A DNA stretch of 5,609 nt from Chlamydiota bacterium. Its GTDB lineage: Bacteria > Chlamydiota > Chlamydiia > Chlamydiales > SM23-39. Shown here in pieces: positions 4,925 through 5,609 of the stretch (the stretch's first letter is position 1; the number at the start of each line of letters is the position of its first letter). The notes under the pieces are model-generated. The model was not told the origin of the DNA, searched no databases, and worked only from the letters and a program-made list of their open reading frames with translations. The stretch lies in contig DAIDLB010000030.1 in assembly GCA_027449725.1 (NCBI GenBank), forward strand, positions 1 to 5,609. The letters are read 5' to 3'. The translations under genes were made by a program, and so were the position numbers.

Positions 4925-5518
4925 ATGAAGAATAGAGATTTAAGGGAAAATCTTGCCATCCTACTCGAGGTCTCTCAGAAACAATCGACTGTTTCGATAG
5001 GAGAAATACTCAAGATTCTGTCAGGTAAAGGGCGTGTATTAATTCTTATCATCTTGAGCCTGCCCTTTTGTCAGCCTTTACAAATTCCAGGATTATCAAC
5101 CCCATTTGGTTTAGTGATTGCATTCATTGGCTTTCGCATGGCATTCGGCAAACGTGCGTGGTTGCCAAAGAAAGTGATGTTAAAAACTGTTCCCTCATCA
5201 AGGATTCAGAAAATTGCACAAAAAAGTGTTAAATTATTGACGAAGATGAAGCATTGGATTCATCCGCGATTTAGGTGGCTCAATGAACACAGGTCTATGC
5301 ATGTCTGCAATGGGCTTTTAATTGTATTGTTAGGGATTTCTCTTGCTTTGCCGTTGCCGATTCCTCTTACAAATCTCTCAGCTGGGTTGGCCATACTTCT
5401 ATTAAGTATCGGATTGTTGGAAGATGATGGAGCTTTTCTTCTGGCAGGCTATCTTGTTACTTTACTCACAATTGTGTTTTTTATTTTATTAGCATTTTCA
5501 ATCAGATTGATATTTTAG
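4925..5518 (+). CDS. exoD: ExoD-family inner-membrane protein
   Basis: This 197-residue protein has the features of the ExoD family (named for exopolysaccharide synthesis in rhizobia; biochemical role not settled). A short soluble N-terminus (1-36) has the helix LAILLEVSQK and then GEILKILSGKGR. A membrane part with SLPFCQPLQIPGLSTPFG (45-62) leads into a hydrophobic helix to about 73. A basic loop (76-124) follows, then a second membrane part with LALPLPIPLTNLSAGLAILL (140-159) and LSIGLLEDDGAFLLAG (160-175), and a final helix to the end. The two membrane parts look like copies of each other. The length is normal for the family. The ATG at 4925 is the first in the frame but has only a poor ribosome binding site. 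The gene is AT-rich unlike the ung-side genes, and ends 13 bases before a P-type ATPase gene, forming a likely operon. Confidence 0.85.
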   Translation: MKNRDLRENLAILLEVSQKQSTVSIGEILKILSGKGRVLILIILSLPFCQPLQIPGLSTPFGLVIAFIGFRMAFGKRAWLPKKVMLKTVPSSRIQKIAQKSVKLLTKMKHWIHPRFRWLNEHRSMHVCNGLLIVLLGISLALPLPIPLTNLSAGLAILLLSIGLLEDDGAFLLAGYLVTLLTIVFFILLAFSIRLIF

Positions 5519-5531
5519 GCGGGGGATGTGA

Positions 5532-5609
5532 GTGGTTGAAGATTTTGCATGGCATTCACTTACAACAGAAGATGTTTTTGAAAAAACAGGTTCTTCTGAT
5601 AAAGGGTTA
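5532..5609 (+). CDS. Cation-transporting P-type ATPase, N-terminal fragment (cut by window end)
   Basis: Only the first 26 codons are present. The frame opens after a TGA at 5529-5531, so the GTG at 5532 is the first possible start. GGGGGA (5521-5526) lies five bases upstream as the ribosome binding site. The peptide shows the N-terminal pattern of calcium- and magnesium-type P-type ATPases: W7-H8-x-L10, then acidic and hydrophobic residues (TTEDVFEKTG), ending in KGL at 24-26, where the family motif reads roughly WH-x-L...EV...L...GL. No pump core is visible, so the transported ion cannot be named. The 13-base gap after exoD suggests a joint transcript. Confidence 0.65.
   Translation, partial: MVEDFAWHSLTTEDVFEKTGSSDKGL

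Larger units (their letters stand above)
4729..5609. other. AT-rich segment starting at a tRNA 3' end; possible genomic island edge
   Basis: All DNA from 4729 to the window end is clearly AT-richer than the region before it (24 and 14 G/C of 60 in two sample lines, against 39 of 60 at 2041-2100). The change occurs at the tRNA-Pro 3' end, the preferred attachment site of tyrosine-recombinase islands. The segment holds exoD and a P-type ATPase start. No integrase and no second copy of the tRNA end is seen in this window, so the opposite island border, if there is one, lies beyond 5609. Positions 4729-4924 have no convincing gene, only the repeats and palindromes listed here. Confidence 0.4.

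Overview
The window looks like bacterial chromosome from a compact genome. It has two parts that differ in base composition. From about 1 to 4728 the DNA is GC-rich (39 G/C of 60 at 2041-2100, counted by hand). From the 3' end of a tRNA gene at 4728 onward it is AT-rich (24 of 60 at 4921-4980, 14 of 60 at 5461-5520). The tight gene overlaps, the style of the Ung and MFS proteins, and a small conserved-looking protein divergent from ung suggest an environmental member of the Chlamydiota. A Legionella/Coxiella-like host is a second possibility. This placement is an inference from memory of protein families, not a search.

Left part, read on the minus strand from 4281 down to 590: four genes are chained with overlapping ends. 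They are ung (uracil-DNA glycosylase), a 12-helix MFS exporter, a short HlyD/EmrA-like membrane fusion protein, and an Rsm22/METTL17-type predicted ribosomal small-subunit assembly methyltransferase. Overlaps are 7, 4 and 14 bases, so they are probably co-transcribed and translationally coupled. The MFS and HlyD genes together suggest an envelope-spanning efflux pump; ung and rsm22 are housekeeping genes sharing the transcript. Below this, at 206-523 on the same strand, is a small unrecognised ORF that may have its own promoter. Its stop codon lies inside a cluster of strong palindromes (92-207), and a further stem-loop lies at 24-52. Positions 1-205 hold no convincing gene.

Middle, plus strand: a good sigma70-type promoter (4339-4367) drives a 95-residue hypothetical protein (4390-4677). 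The end of this ORF runs 24 bases into a tRNA-Pro(GGG) gene (4654-4728).

Right part, plus strand: after the tRNA comes a 196-base non-coding AT-rich stretch with a short direct repeat and two perfect palindromes. It is followed by an ExoD-family membrane protein (4925-5518) and, 13 bases later, the start of a cation-transporting P-type ATPase (from 5532, cut by the window end). The composition change exactly at a tRNA 3' end suggests horizontally acquired DNA inserted at tRNA-Pro, although no integrase or second attachment site is visible here.

I see no CRISPR array, transposase, rRNA or defence system. The least explained items are the palindrome cluster at 92-207, the palindromes in front of exoD, and the small ORF at 206-523.
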